Assembly (NCBI RefSeq): GCF_000024925.1
Contig: NC_013521.1
Coordinates: 868,001 to 932,000, forward strand
DNA: 64,000 nucleotides
Origin: Sanguibacter keddieii DSM 10542
GTDB lineage: Bacteria > Actinomycetota > Actinomycetes > Actinomycetales > Cellulomonadaceae
Direction: 5' to 3'
The notes below the pieces were generated by a model, which saw only the letters and a program-made list of their open reading frames with translations, was not told the origin of the DNA and made no database searches. This document shows, one piece after another, positions 21,670 to 31,395 of the stretch (positions within the stretch are counted from its first letter, which is position 1; every line of letters begins with the position of its first letter). The position numbers and the translations under genes are program-made.

Positions 21670-21861
21670 TCAACCCACAACTCCTGGATCCTGCAGGCGC
21701 CGGATCTCCTCCGTGTAGATGGGGGAGGTGGTGACCGCTGAGTGGTCGTGCCGTACGAGGGCGTCTTCTTTCGACATCGGTCGCGGTTTAAGGCCGTACG
21801 CGATGCCGAAAATGATCAGGAGTGCGACTGTCAATATTATTAGAAACGTGTTGCGTTGCAT
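21670..21861 (-). CDS. Tiny membrane protein with atypical codon use
   Basis: 63 residues: a short positive N-terminus, one transmembrane helix (about 5-23, FLIILTVALLIIFGIAYGL), then a polar C-terminal tail. No family recognised. ATG 21861 has an AGAGG site 8 bases upstream; a TTG 15 bases earlier is less likely. By hand count 107 of 192 bases are G/C (56%) and 43 of 64 codons end in G or C. It uses CTA, ATA, ATA and TTG in a row, unlike the >90% G/C third positions of neighbours. It follows the hydrolase by 25 bases, so it is probably in the same operon. It could be an immunity or anchoring partner, which is inference only. Confidence 0.7.
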   Translation of the reverse strand: MQRNTFLIILTVALLIIFGIAYGLKPRPMSKEDALVRHDHSAVTTSPIYTEEIRRLQDPGVVG

Positions 21862-21886
21862 GGTTCTGCCTCTCAAGGATTCTTCT

Positions 21887-23581
21887 TCAATGGCTACTTA
21901 TCGGGGCGTGGCCGGCGATCAGGGCGGCGATGCTTCTTTGGCTGGTGCTTTGGTCGATCAAGTATTCTGAATGCCCCGAGCTGCCTAGGTACGTCGAGCC
22001 ATCCTCAAGAGAGTGTGGTGCGGTCGATAGCCGGTGCCATGGACCGTGGGTTTCATCAGAAGGCCACCCGTCTGGGACGTGGCCGAGCAGCAGTTCGCCC
22101 GCGACGACGTGGAAGGCTCGGATCGGATCGTCCTTAGCCAGCAACGTGTAGCGGGTCACGTCGTCCGCTGACTGGCGACCAACTCCGGGGGCGCCGCCGA
22201 CGACGATATTCTGGACCGACTCTGGGGCCCTTGCGGCCGCCTCGTTCACGACAAGGGCGCCATACGAGTGTCCGAAGATCGTGACACTGGGTTGAGATGC
22301 TGCAATGGCGGAGATTCCATGGGTGAAAGAGGCGAGGTCTTGGCCTGCGCTCCTAGAGCGCAGCGGCGAAAGGGCGTTCGTCAATTCAGGTGGTGCGTCG
22401 TAGTCCAACCAGGAGATGAGAGAGGTGGTGCCTCGATGCGAGCCCTCGAGGGCGTTCGCAGTACGCAGAAGGGCGTGTGCGTCGCGATCGATGTCCTCTG
22501 CTTTTCCAGCAACGGTGGTGCCGGTACCGCCGACGAGGATCCCTACGTGCGTAGCTTGGTCTAGGTCCCCAATCGAAACTGCTGCTCGTACTGCATAGGG
22601 GGTGGGGCGGAAAGTGAGGAGTTGCCGAGAGCCACGCTCGACAACTCTCTCCAAAGCGGCCACCCCTTCAAGCCGCGCCCGCGCTCGGCGGAGCAGCATC
22701 TGCCCCGCCTCGTCCCACAGCAACGGCCCGACTGGGAGCTGTGGGCCGGCGTAGTCCGGGTTGTGCGGTGAGAACCTGGGGTCTCCGGCGAGGCGCCTCT
22801 CGAGGTCTCGGATCTCCTTCTCGATCTCTTCGCGTGCTGTCGCGAGGCGGATCCGGTTCGCCTCGTCCCTGGCAGCGGCTGGGATGCCGTCTCGGTTGCC
22901 GACGAGGTCGGGTCGGTCCGTGATGAGCTGGCGCTGCACGCCAGGGCTGAGGCCACGCCACCGGGCGTTGACGTCGGCGGGTGTCTTGCCGAGAAAGAAG
23001 AACGGGTTGGTCCGCGGGTCGTCGAGCGAGGTCAGGTGCTGCTGCAGCGCACCGGCGCTGATCGGACGCGGCGCGGTGAGCCACGGCGTCGCGGCGCGTC
23101 CTCCTCCGATCAGAGCCCCGCGGATCGCCGCGGCGCAGACGTCGGCGGCCCTGTCGAGGTCCTCTTGAGCGCCGCGGACCTGGCGTTGCAGCGTCGAGTT
23201 CTGGCTGGTGATCGACGCGTCGGACCTCCAGACCGGTGTCGCGGCGATCCGACCAGCGAGGGCCTCGACGAGGGGCGCGGTGACCTGCATCCGGGCCTGG
23301 ACCGACGCGACGTCCTCGGCGTACCGCGTGAGCGCGGTGGCTGCGGCGCCGGCCGCCTCTGCGTAGGTGACGGTGTCGCGGGCGACGGGGTGCATGGCGG
23401 CGTACAGGGTCGGCGCCTCCGGTGCGTCGTAGCAGTGCGGCAGCCCGGCCCAGATCCCGACGACCTGGTCGCCCGCGCTGCGCAGTCGCTCCGACGCGTC
23501 GCGGACCGCCCGCGCCGACGTCACGACGCCCTCGGTGTTGACGTCACCGCCGGGGATGTCCGCGGTCTGCACCTGCCTCAT
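21887..23581 (-). CDS. Alpha/beta hydrolase with ESX-like N-terminal helical region
   Basis: 564 residues. The first half is helical and Ala-rich (RDASERLRSAGDQV near 30), with a block NPFFFLGKTPADVNARW near 200 that recurs before hydrolase domains of the DUF1023 (Abhydrolase_8) type. The second half is the hydrolase: nucleophile elbow FGHSYGA with Ser439, and late His in SSGHSEYL near 545. A secreted or surface effector is plausible from its small ESAT-6-like operon partners; the substrate is unknown. The ATG overlaps the upstream stop (ATGA). From about residue 313 onward the DNA becomes clearly less GC-rich and uses rare codons such as CTA, in contrast to the N-terminal half. Confidence 0.8.
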   Translation of the reverse strand: MRQVQTADIPGGDVNTEGVVTSARAVRDASERLRSAGDQVVGIWAGLPHCYDAPEAPTLYAAMHPVARDTVTYAEAAGAAATALTRYAEDVASVQARMQVTAPLVEALAGRIAATPVWRSDASITSQNSTLQRQVRGAQEDLDRAADVCAAAIRGALIGGGRAATPWLTAPRPISAGALQQHLTSLDDPRTNPFFFLGKTPADVNARWRGLSPGVQRQLITDRPDLVGNRDGIPAAARDEANRIRLATAREEIEKEIRDLERRLAGDPRFSPHNPDYAGPQLPVGPLLWDEAGQMLLRRARARLEGVAALERVVERGSRQLLTFRPTPYAVRAAVSIGDLDQATHVGILVGGTGTTVAGKAEDIDRDAHALLRTANALEGSHRGTTSLISWLDYDAPPELTNALSPLRSRSAGQDLASFTHGISAIAASQPSVTIFGHSYGALVVNEAAARAPESVQNIVVGGAPGVGRQSADDVTRYTLLAKDDPIRAFHVVAGELLLGHVPDGWPSDETHGPWHRLSTAPHSLEDGSTYLGSSGHSEYLIDQSTSQRSIAALIAGHAPISSH

Positions 23582-23961
23582 CGGATGGCCACCGAGCCGC
23601 GCCCACGGCTGCCCGAGAAGCGCCCGTCGAAGGGGCTGCGAGCCGTACCTGCCGCGTCGCTCTCGGCCCGGACGCGACCGGCGATCTGGTCTCCGGCACG
23701 CGCGTAGGTCGAGGTCGCCGCCGTGGCGGCGGTCCGCGCGGACGCGAGGGTCGTGCTGACGCCGGCGAGCAGCGGGGCGAAGTGCGTCGCGAACTCGTCG
23801 AGCGCGGCGGCCACCGTGCCGGAGGCGGCACTGGCGGAGGCCGTCGCGAAGGCGGCCTGCAGCGCCGCGCGTGCCTCGACGACGTCGGCGACGGGGCCCG
23901 CGGTGCGAGTGACGATCGCGTCGACCTCGGCCGGGTCGACGCGCCACGCCTCGCCGGTCAC
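23578..23961 (-). CDS. Small helical protein, DUF6507-like (ESX-associated)
   Basis: 127 residues, mostly Ala/Thr-rich helices, opening with the pattern W-R-V-D-P-A-E-V that marks DUF6507-type proteins, which resemble WXG100/ESAT-6 secretion substrates. The GTG start at 23961 overlaps the upstream stop by four bases and its own stop overlaps the hydrolase start by four, so all three are translated as a unit. No signal peptide. Expected to heterodimerise with the preceding ESAT-6-like protein or the hydrolase N-terminus; this is inferred from family habit. Confidence 0.7.
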   Translation of the reverse strand: MTGEAWRVDPAEVDAIVTRTAGPVADVVEARAALQAAFATASASAASGTVAAALDEFATHFAPLLAGVSTTLASARTAATAATSTYARAGDQIAGRVRAESDAAGTARSPFDGRFSGSRGRGSVAIR

Positions 23962-24269
23962 GTGACCACCACCGAGACCGCGGCCTGGGCGCTGGCCAGA
24001 GCGTCTCGCGCGGTGGAGTCGGCGGCCACGAGTGCTCCGCGCAACCGGGCGATGGTCTCCCGCAGCTGCCCGGACGCACGGAACCAGCGGTCCTCGGCGT
24101 CGCGGTACCGCTCGTCGACGCCGTGCGCCGTGTAGTCCGACATGGCGCGGCGCACGGCGGCGTCCCGTGCGTCGAGGACGGCGTCGAGCCGGTCGATCAC
24201 GCCGCGCAGGGTCGACTGCGTCTCGGACGACGCGCTCAACGAGTAGGCCTCGTCGGCTGTTCGTGGCAT
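23958..24269 (-). CDS. ESAT-6-like small helical protein
   Basis: 103 residues forming two predicted helices: residues about 15-50 (TQSTLRGVIDRLDAVLDARDAAVRRAM) and 60-100, joined by a turn containing DERYRDAEDRWFRAS. Size and pattern resemble the actinobacterial 'pore-forming ESAT-6 family' group; the W is followed by F rather than x-G. ATG 24269 has a GGGAG site; GTG 24281 is an alternative. First gene of the four-gene minus-strand cassette. No secretion ATPase is in the window, so any type VII export would rely on machinery elsewhere. Confidence 0.7.
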   Translation of the reverse strand: MPRTADEAYSLSASSETQSTLRGVIDRLDAVLDARDAAVRRAMSDYTAHGVDERYRDAEDRWFRASGQLRETIARLRGALVAADSTARDALASAQAAVSVVVT

Positions 24270-24593
24270 GGCTGCTCCCACCTCGAGACCACCTGGACCT
24301 GGCGATCGGTTGATAAGTGACAGGATGACCTTACCGACGTAAAAGGTTGTTTCAGGCGTTATCCACAGGGTCCGGTCTTCGGGGCGTCGGTCGCGACCCC
24401 GCCAGGACGGCCCGACAAGGGCTTAGGTCCCTGCCGGTGCGCGTGTGCTGGGAGGAGCATGGGCGTGGGAGCCGGCCACCTCGGCTGGCGGCTGACCAGG
24501 CCGCTCTCTGCCCACGAATGCGGAAAGCGCTTACCGCAAACTGTGGTAGAACCAGAGCACCACAGGCCAGCACCGAGCCAACCAGGAGGATCC
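24270..24593. other. Divergent intergenic region between ESX-like cassette and pntA
   Basis: 324 bases without a gene. The cassette-proximal side is AT-rich for this genome and contains a dyad at 24328-24347 (TTAC 24331-24334 and GTAA 24339-24342, flanked by ACC and GGT), a possible operator for the minus-strand cassette. The pntA-proximal side holds a LacI-type palindrome and a TAGAAC -10 box. Short frames here show no family similarity or start signal. Confidence 0.5.
24520..24537. promoter_or_regulatory. LacI-type operator upstream of pntA
   Basis: GCGGAAAGCGCTTACCGC is an 18-bp palindrome with one mismatched pair around the core AAGCGCTT, the classic LacI-family operator form. It overlaps the -35 position of a promoter whose -10 would be TAGAAC at 24547-24552, so bound repressor would block polymerase. 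Confidence 0.6.
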
Positions 24594-26153
24594 ATGAGGA
24601 TCGGAGCACCCCGCGAGTCGCGTCCGGGGGAGAGGCTCGTCGCAGCCACCCCGACCACCGTCGCCCAGCTCGTCGCGCTCGGCTACGAGGTCGCGGTCGA
24701 GTCAGGGGCCGGCGAGGAGGCGAGCTTCTCCGACGCGAGCTACCGCGAGGCGGGCGCGAGCGTCGTCGACCACGACGAGGTCTGGTCGAGCGACGTCCTC
24801 ACCTGCGTGCACGCGCCGAGCCCCGACGACGTCGCCCGCCTGCGCCCCGGGGCGACCGTCGTCTCGATGATGGCCCCGGCCACGCACCCGGAGCTGGTCG
24901 ACGCCTTCGCCGAGCGTGGCGTCACCGCGCTCGCCCTCGACGCGGTGCCGCGCATCTCGCGAGCCCAGGCGCTCGACGTGCTGAGCACGATGTCGAACGT
25001 CGCGGGCTACCGCGCCGTGATCGAGGCCGCCGAGGCCTACGGCGGCATGTTCGCAGGGCAGGTCACCGCCGCGGGCAAGACCGCCCCGGCCAAGGTCTTC
25101 GTCATCGGGGGCGGCGTCGCCGGTCTCGCGGCCATCGGAGCCGCGACCAGCCTCGGAGCGACGGTGCGTGCCTTCGACGTGCGCCCCGAGGCAGGGGAGC
25201 AGATCGAGTCGATGGGGGCCTCGTTCGTCCAGGCGCAGGCGGCACAGCAGGAGGTCTCCTCAGACGGCTACGCCCAGGCGATGACCGACGAGCAAGAACG
25301 CCTCACCGCCGTCATGTACGCGCAGGAGAGCGCCCAGGCCGACATCGTCATCACGACCGCGCTGGTCCGGGGCTCCGCGCCGCGGACCCTCACCGCCGCG
25401 ATGGTCCACGCCATGCGCCCCGGCAGCGTGATCGTCGACCTCGCCGCCTCCGGGGGAGGCAACTGTGAGCTCACGGTCCCCGGCACCGTCGTCGTCACCG
25501 ACGGCGGGGTGACGATCATCGGCTGGACCGACCTCGCCAGCCGGCTGCCCAGGCACACGTCGCAGCTGCTCGGCACCAACATCGTCAACCTCATGAAGCT
25601 CCTCACGCCGGGCAAGGACGGCGAGGTCGTCCTGGACACGGACGACGTCGTGCAGCGCGGGATGACCGTCACCCTCGGGGGCCAGGTGCTGTGGCCCCCG
25701 CCGCCCGTCCAGGTCTCGGCAGCGGCCCCGGCCGCACCGGCCGCCGCCGTCCCGGTGGTCGACCCCGTCGTCGCCGCCCGCGAGGCAGCGGAGTCCGTAC
25801 GCCGCCAGGGGCAGCGTCGCCTGGTGACGTACGGCCTGGGTGCCGTCCTCCTCGGGCTCGCCGTCGCCTTCTCGCCACCCGCCTTCGTCGGCTTCTTCAC
25901 GGTCTTCGTGCTCGCGGTGTTCGTCGGCTACTACGTCATCTCGAACGTGAGCCACTCGCTGCACACGCCCCTCATGGCCCAGACGAACGCGATCTCGGGG
26001 ATCATCCTCGTCGGCGCGCTCCTGCAGATCGGCAGCGACGACTGGTGGGTCACCGCCCTCGCCTTCGTCGCCGCCACGGTCGCCAGCATCAACATCTTCG
26101 GCGGGTTCCTCGTGGCCAACCGCATGATCACCATGTTCCGGAAGGACGCCTGA
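24594..26153 (+). CDS. pntA: NAD(P) transhydrogenase alpha subunit
   Basis: Proton-translocating transhydrogenase subunit that moves hydride between NADH and NADP+ using the proton gradient, supplying NADPH. The 519-residue product contains the NAD-binding domain I (residues 1-380; alanine-dehydrogenase-like, with [13 protein letters not shown] near 175 and YAQAMTDEQ near 225) followed by about four transmembrane helices (about 405-510), so alpha1 and alpha2 parts are fused as in E. coli. ATG 24594 has a perfect AGGAGG site. The beta subunit begins one base after the stop. A LacI-type operator overlaps the promoter. Confidence 0.97.
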   Translation: MRIGAPRESRPGERLVAATPTTVAQLVALGYEVAVESGAGEEASFSDASYREAGASVVDHDEVWSSDVLTCVHAPSPDDVARLRPGATVVSMMAPATHPELVDAFAERGVTALALDAVPRISRAQALDVLSTMSNVAGYRAVIEAAEAYGGMFAGQVTAAGKTAPAKVFVIGGGVAGLAAIGAATSLGATVRAFDVRPEAGEQIESMGASFVQAQAAQQEVSSDGYAQAMTDEQERLTAVMYAQESAQADIVITTALVRGSAPRTLTAAMVHAMRPGSVIVDLAASGGGNCELTVPGTVVVTDGGVTIIGWTDLASRLPRHTSQLLGTNIVNLMKLLTPGKDGEVVLDTDDVVQRGMTVTLGGQVLWPPPPVQVSAAAPAAPAAAVPVVDPVVAAREAAESVRRQGQRRLVTYGLGAVLLGLAVAFSPPAFVGFFTVFVLAVFVGYYVISNVSHSLHTPLMAQTNAISGIILVGALLQIGSDDWWVTALAFVAATVASINIFGGFLVANRMITMFRKDA

Positions 26154-26154
26154 C

Positions 26155-27573
26155 ATGACGCTCGCCTCCCTCGCGCAGGCCGTGTACGTCCTCGCCGCGA
26201 TCCTCTTCATCCTCAGCCTCGCCGGGCTCTCCCAGCAGAGCACGGCACGCAACGGCAACGTCTTCGGCATGCTCGGCATGGGGCTGGCCCTGCTCGCGAC
26301 CGTGGCCCTCGGCCTCGACAGCAGCGAACGGCCCGTGCTCGTCACCGCGCTGCTCATCGCGATGGTCTTCGTCATCGGAGCCGGCGTCGGCACCTGGCAG
26401 GCCCGCCGCGTCGAGATGACGCAGATGCCGGAGATGATCGCGATGCTGCACAGCTTCGTCGGACTCGCCGCCGTGCTGGTCGGCGTGAACTCCTACCTCA
26501 CCGAGACCCACGCCGACGCGCTGCACCTCGTGGAGGTGTTCCTCGGCATCTTCATCGGGGCCATCACCTTCACCGGATCGATCGTCGCGTACCTCAAGCT
26601 CTCGGCGCGCATCAAGTCCTCGCCGCTCACGCTCCCCGGGCGCAACCTGCTCAACCTCGCCGGTCTCGCCGCCTGCGCCGGGCTGCTGGCCTGGTTCCTC
26701 GCGAGCCCGTCCGTGTGGCCGCTGCTCCTCACGATCGTCGTCTCCCTCGCCATCGGCTGGCACCTCGTCGCCTCGATCGGCGGCGGCGACATGCCCGTCG
26801 TCGTGTCGATGCTCAACTCGTACTCCGGGTGGGCTGCCGCGGCAGCCGGCTTCATGCTGAGCAACAACCTGCTCATCATCGTCGGCGCGCTCGTCGGGTC
26901 CTCCGGCGCGATCCTGTCGTACATCATGTGCAAGGCCATGAACCGGTCCTTCGTCTCGGTGATCCTCGGTGGCTTCGGGGCCGACGAGGGCGCGCCCGCC
27001 GCAGGGGCTGACGACACCGACCACGGCGAGCACACCGAGGTCACGGCGGCCGAGGTGGCCCAGATGCTCACCACCGCCCGGTCCGTCGTCATCACGCCCG
27101 GGTACGGGATGGCCGTCGCCAAGGCCCAGTACCCGGTCGCCGACCTCGCCTCGCGGCTGCGCGGGCAGGGGGTCGACGTGCGCTTCGGGGTCCACCCGGT
27201 GGCCGGGCGCCTGCCCGGGCACATGAACGTCCTGCTGGCCGAGGCCCGGGTGCCGTACGACATCGTCCTCGAGATGGACGAGATCAACGACGACCTCGCG
27301 GAGACCGACGTCGTCCTGGTCATCGGCGCGAACGACACCGTGAACCCGGCCGCCCTCGACGACCCGTCCTCGCCCATCGCGGGGATGCCGGTCCTCGAGG
27401 TGTGGAAGGCCAAGCAGGTCGTCGTGTTCAAGCGCTCCATGGCCACCGGGTACGCGGGGGTCCAGAACCCGCTGTTCTTCAAGGAGAACACCGCGATGCT
27501 GTTCGGCGACGCCAAGCAGCGCGTCGACGACATCGTCGCGGCGATCGGCGCCGACGAGAAGGTCTCGGTCTGA
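26155..27573 (+). CDS. pntB: NAD(P) transhydrogenase beta subunit
   Basis: Partner of PntA: 472 residues with eight or nine N-terminal membrane helices (domain II, to about residue 270) and the NADP-binding domain III at the C-terminus (about 295-472; [34 protein letters not shown] and [12 protein letters not shown]). Membrane complex with PntA. ATG 26155 follows the pntA stop by a single base. Length and motifs are standard. Confidence 0.97.
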   Translation: MTLASLAQAVYVLAAILFILSLAGLSQQSTARNGNVFGMLGMGLALLATVALGLDSSERPVLVTALLIAMVFVIGAGVGTWQARRVEMTQMPEMIAMLHSFVGLAAVLVGVNSYLTETHADALHLVEVFLGIFIGAITFTGSIVAYLKLSARIKSSPLTLPGRNLLNLAGLAACAGLLAWFLASPSVWPLLLTIVVSLAIGWHLVASIGGGDMPVVVSMLNSYSGWAAAAAGFMLSNNLLIIVGALVGSSGAILSYIMCKAMNRSFVSVILGGFGADEGAPAAGADDTDHGEHTEVTAAEVAQMLTTARSVVITPGYGMAVAKAQYPVADLASRLRGQGVDVRFGVHPVAGRLPGHMNVLLAEARVPYDIVLEMDEINDDLAETDVVLVIGANDTVNPAALDDPSSPIAGMPVLEVWKAKQVVVFKRSMATGYAGVQNPLFFKENTAMLFGDAKQRVDDIVAAIGADEKVSV

Positions 27574-27614
27574 CCAGGCCTCTCTCGACGGGCGGGCTGC
27601 GGCAGAATCGACGC

Positions 27615-28325
27615 ATGACCACCGCCGCCCGCCCTGTCCCGTCGGCCGACCCCCTCCACGACCTCGTCGCGTCGATGGACCGCCTGCGCTCGCCGGGCGG
27701 CTGCCCGTGGGACGCCGAGCAGACGCACGGCTCGCTCGTGCGGTACCTGCTCGAGGAGTCCTACGAGCTCGCGGAGGCGATCGAGACGGGGGACAGGCCC
27801 GGGCTCCGCGAGGAGCTCGGCGACGTGCTCTTCCAGGTCGTGTTCCACGCGCGGATCGCGCAGGAGGACGCGGAGGACCCCTTCACGCTCGACGACGTGG
27901 CCGCCGACCTCGTCGCGAAGCTGCAGCGGCGCCACCCGCACGTGTTCGGCGACGACGAGTACGTCGACGCCGAGCACCTCACCGTGCGCTGGGACCAGAT
28001 CAAGCAGCAGGAGAAGGCCCGCGGCTCCGTGCTCGACGGCGTCCCGCTCGGGCAGGGGGCGCTCTCGCGCGCCCAGAAGGTGGTCACGCGGGCCCGTCGT
28101 GCGGGGCTTCCGGACGGCGGGACGCACGAGGACGGCCTCTCGGTCGGCGGTGCTCCCGTCGGCGCAGGCCAGGCGGAGCCCAGCGCCGAGGACGTCGGCG
28201 CCGAGCTGCTCGCCGTCGTGAGGCGTGCGCAGGCCGCGGGCGTCGACGCGGAGGGTGCGCTGCGTGCTGCGCTGCGCAGCCTCGAGACCGAGATCCGCGA
28301 CGTGGAGCAGCGCAGCGACGGCTGA
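27615..28325 (+). CDS. mazG: Nucleoside triphosphate pyrophosphohydrolase MazG
   Basis: House-cleaning enzyme that hydrolyses NTPs to NMP and pyrophosphate. The 236-residue protein has one clear MazG domain near residues 25-115: GGCPWDAEQTH, then the metal-binding EESYELAEAIE and REELGDVLFQVVFHA; a second, weaker C-terminal part follows (RWDQIKQQEK). ATG 27615 is six bases after CAGAAT, which resembles the leaderless TANNNT-N6-RTG arrangement with C in the first position; no ribosome-binding site is seen. It precedes eno as in many actinobacteria. Confidence 0.94.
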   Translation: MTTAARPVPSADPLHDLVASMDRLRSPGGCPWDAEQTHGSLVRYLLEESYELAEAIETGDRPGLREELGDVLFQVVFHARIAQEDAEDPFTLDDVAADLVAKLQRRHPHVFGDDEYVDAEHLTVRWDQIKQQEKARGSVLDGVPLGQGALSRAQKVVTRARRAGLPDGGTHEDGLSVGGAPVGAGQAEPSAEDVGAELLAVVRRAQAAGVDAEGALRAALRSLETEIRDVEQRSDG

Positions 28326-28424
28326 CCTCCGCCGACGTGACGCACCGGTGACGCGGGGGTGGCCCGGCCGTGAACGTGTCCGCCATAGGTCGAACATCCC
28401 GCCCCAGGACGGCTCGGATCCGAC

Positions 28425-29747
<1,323 letters not shown>

Positions 29748-29784
29748 GCACCAGCTCACCGGTAGGTCCCTGACCTGCTGACGA

Positions 29785-29815
29785 AGCCCGGTGGCCCCTC
29801 GAGGGCCACCGGGCT
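29785..29815 (+). terminator. Intrinsic terminator after eno
   Basis: Perfect 13-bp stem AGCCCGGTGGCCC (29785-29797) with GGGCCACCGGGCT (29803-29815), loop CTCGA, 38 bases after the eno stop. There is no T-run, as usual here. Confidence 0.8.
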
Positions 29816-29940
29816 CCGTCGTCTCCGGACCTGCCCCACCCTGGCTCGCACGGCCCACCAGGCCCCCGTCGTGTGTGAGGGATGTGCAGGCGGGCGAGTC
29901 GCGTGCTGCACGCGGCGGCGCGACGAGGCAGGATTGGACC

Positions 29941-30699
29941 GTGCCTCCCTCCTCCCGTCCCCCCGCGCCCCGCCCTGACGGCGGCAAGGCCACGGGACGC
30001 TCCTCGGAGGCCCAGCGTCCAGCCCCGCCCGCAGCGGGCGCACCGGCCCGGTCAGCCGCAGGCCGACCCGCCCGGCCAGCCGGAGCCGCCCGGCCCGCAC
30101 CACGGTCCCGCCCCGCGTCGACGCGCACCGGCGACGTCCCCGCCGTCCCACGGCCGACGGGCCGGACCTCCGGCTCCGCACCGAGGTCGGCCCCGCGCGG
30201 CGCCGCACCCCGCACCGGCCCCACCGCCTCTCCACGGGGCTCCCGGCAGACGTCGGCCGGGACCCAGCCCGCGGCCCCTCGACCTCGCGGCTGGGTCCGC
30301 ATCTTCACGGTGCGGTCCGCCGTGATCATCCTCGTGACGCTCATGGGCTTCATCCTCACGCTCCCCACCGCGCTGCAGTTCTTCAAGCAGCGCGCCGCCA
30401 ACGAGGAGCTCCGGGCCCAGCTCTCGCAGATCCAGGAGCAGAACGCGACGGCGACCAACGAGCTCAGCCGCTGGCAGGACGACAGGTTCGTCATCGCCCA
30501 GGCGCGCGAGCGACTCACCTTCGTGTTCCCGGGCGAGCAGGCCTACCGGGTCGTCGACCCCGAGTCCGTCGCCGAGCCCGTCCCCGAGGAGACCGAGGGG
30601 CCGGTCGAGGACGGCGCGGTGACCTCGGGGCTCGTCGAGGACCAGCCCTGGTACTCGACCGTGTGGGACTCCGTCGAGGTCGCCGGGCAGGCGGACTGA
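29941..30699 (+). CDS. FtsB/DivIC-type septum formation protein
   Basis: Membrane protein of the cell-division complex (FtsB/DivIC family), 252 residues. A long Pro/Ala/Arg-rich cytosolic N-terminus (about 1-118, disordered) precedes one transmembrane helix (about 126-145), a coiled coil (about 148-178: NEELRAQLSQIQEQNATATNEL) and the extracytoplasmic ARERLTFVFPGE segment typical of the family. GTG 29941 lies six bases after CAGGAT, a near match to the leaderless pattern. The location between eno and DUF501/ppx is the conserved actinobacterial order. Confidence 0.92.
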   Translation: MPPSSRPPAPRPDGGKATGRSSEAQRPAPPAAGAPARSAAGRPARPAGAARPAPRSRPASTRTGDVPAVPRPTGRTSGSAPRSAPRGAAPRTGPTASPRGSRQTSAGTQPAAPRPRGWVRIFTVRSAVIILVTLMGFILTLPTALQFFKQRAANEELRAQLSQIQEQNATATNELSRWQDDRFVIAQARERLTFVFPGEQAYRVVDPESVAEPVPEETEGPVEDGAVTSGLVEDQPWYSTVWDSVEVAGQAD

Positions 30700-30827
30700 C
30701 CCGCAGCCCGGACGGCTCGCACGTCGTCGCCCGGCACGGCCCGGCGGCCCGCGAGGTCGAGGCACGCAGGATTCCGGGGGAGAATGGTCCGGCGCGAACG
30801 ACCACCACCCGAACGAAGGAACGCCCC

Positions 30828-31349
30828 GTGACCGAGCCGGCACCCGCCGTCGTCCCTGACCCGCAGACCGTCACCGAGCGTGACCTCGAGGTCCTCGCCG
30901 AGCAGCTCGGACGCGTCCCCCGCGGCGTCGTGGGCATCGCCGCCCGCTGCGTCTGCGGCCGGCCGCTGGTGGTCCGCACCGCGCCCCGCCTCGACGACGG
31001 GACGCCCTTCCCGACGACGTACTACCTCACGAGCCCGGGCGCCGTCGCCGCCGCCAGCACCCTCGAGGCCAACGGGGTCATGCGCGAGATGTCCGAGCGC
31101 CTGCTCGAGGACGACGAGCTCGCCGCCGCGTACCAGAAGGCGCACGAGCACTACCTCGCGCAGCGCGAGGAGCTCGGGCACGTCGAGGAGATCGCCGGCA
31201 TCTCTGCGGGCGGGATGCCCGTGCGCGTCAAGTGCCTGCACGTGCTCGTCGGGCACGCCCTCGCCGCCGGCCCCGGGGTCAACCCGCTCGGCGACGAGGC
31301 CCTCGCGCTCATCCAGGGCACCTGGCGTCAGGACCGCTGCACCTGCTGA
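30828..31349 (+). CDS. DUF501 domain protein
   Basis: Cytosolic protein of 173 residues of the DUF501 family, almost always found between divIC and ppx in actinobacteria; function unknown. Family blocks: QLGRVPRGVVGIAARCVCGRPLVV near residues 24-47 and MPVRVKCLHVLVGHALAAGPGVNPLGDEAL near 125-155, plus a C-terminal CTC. Conserved cysteines at the CVCG and VKCLH motifs could bind metal, which is untested. GTG 30828 has a GAAGGAAC site. Confidence 0.9.
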   Translation: MTEPAPAVVPDPQTVTERDLEVLAEQLGRVPRGVVGIAARCVCGRPLVVRTAPRLDDGTPFPTTYYLTSPGAVAAASTLEANGVMREMSERLLEDDELAAAYQKAHEHYLAQREELGHVEEIAGISAGGMPVRVKCLHVLVGHALAAGPGVNPLGDEALALIQGTWRQDRCTC

Positions 31350-31395
31350 CCAGGCAGGTCCTCGGATGTCACCGCGAGGTGGCAGGCTTGGCCCT

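Noticed and set aside
23578-24269. Strict WXG100 assignment for both small proteins
   Set aside because: The exact W-x-G turn is not present; only size, helices and neighbouring genes suggest the relationship.
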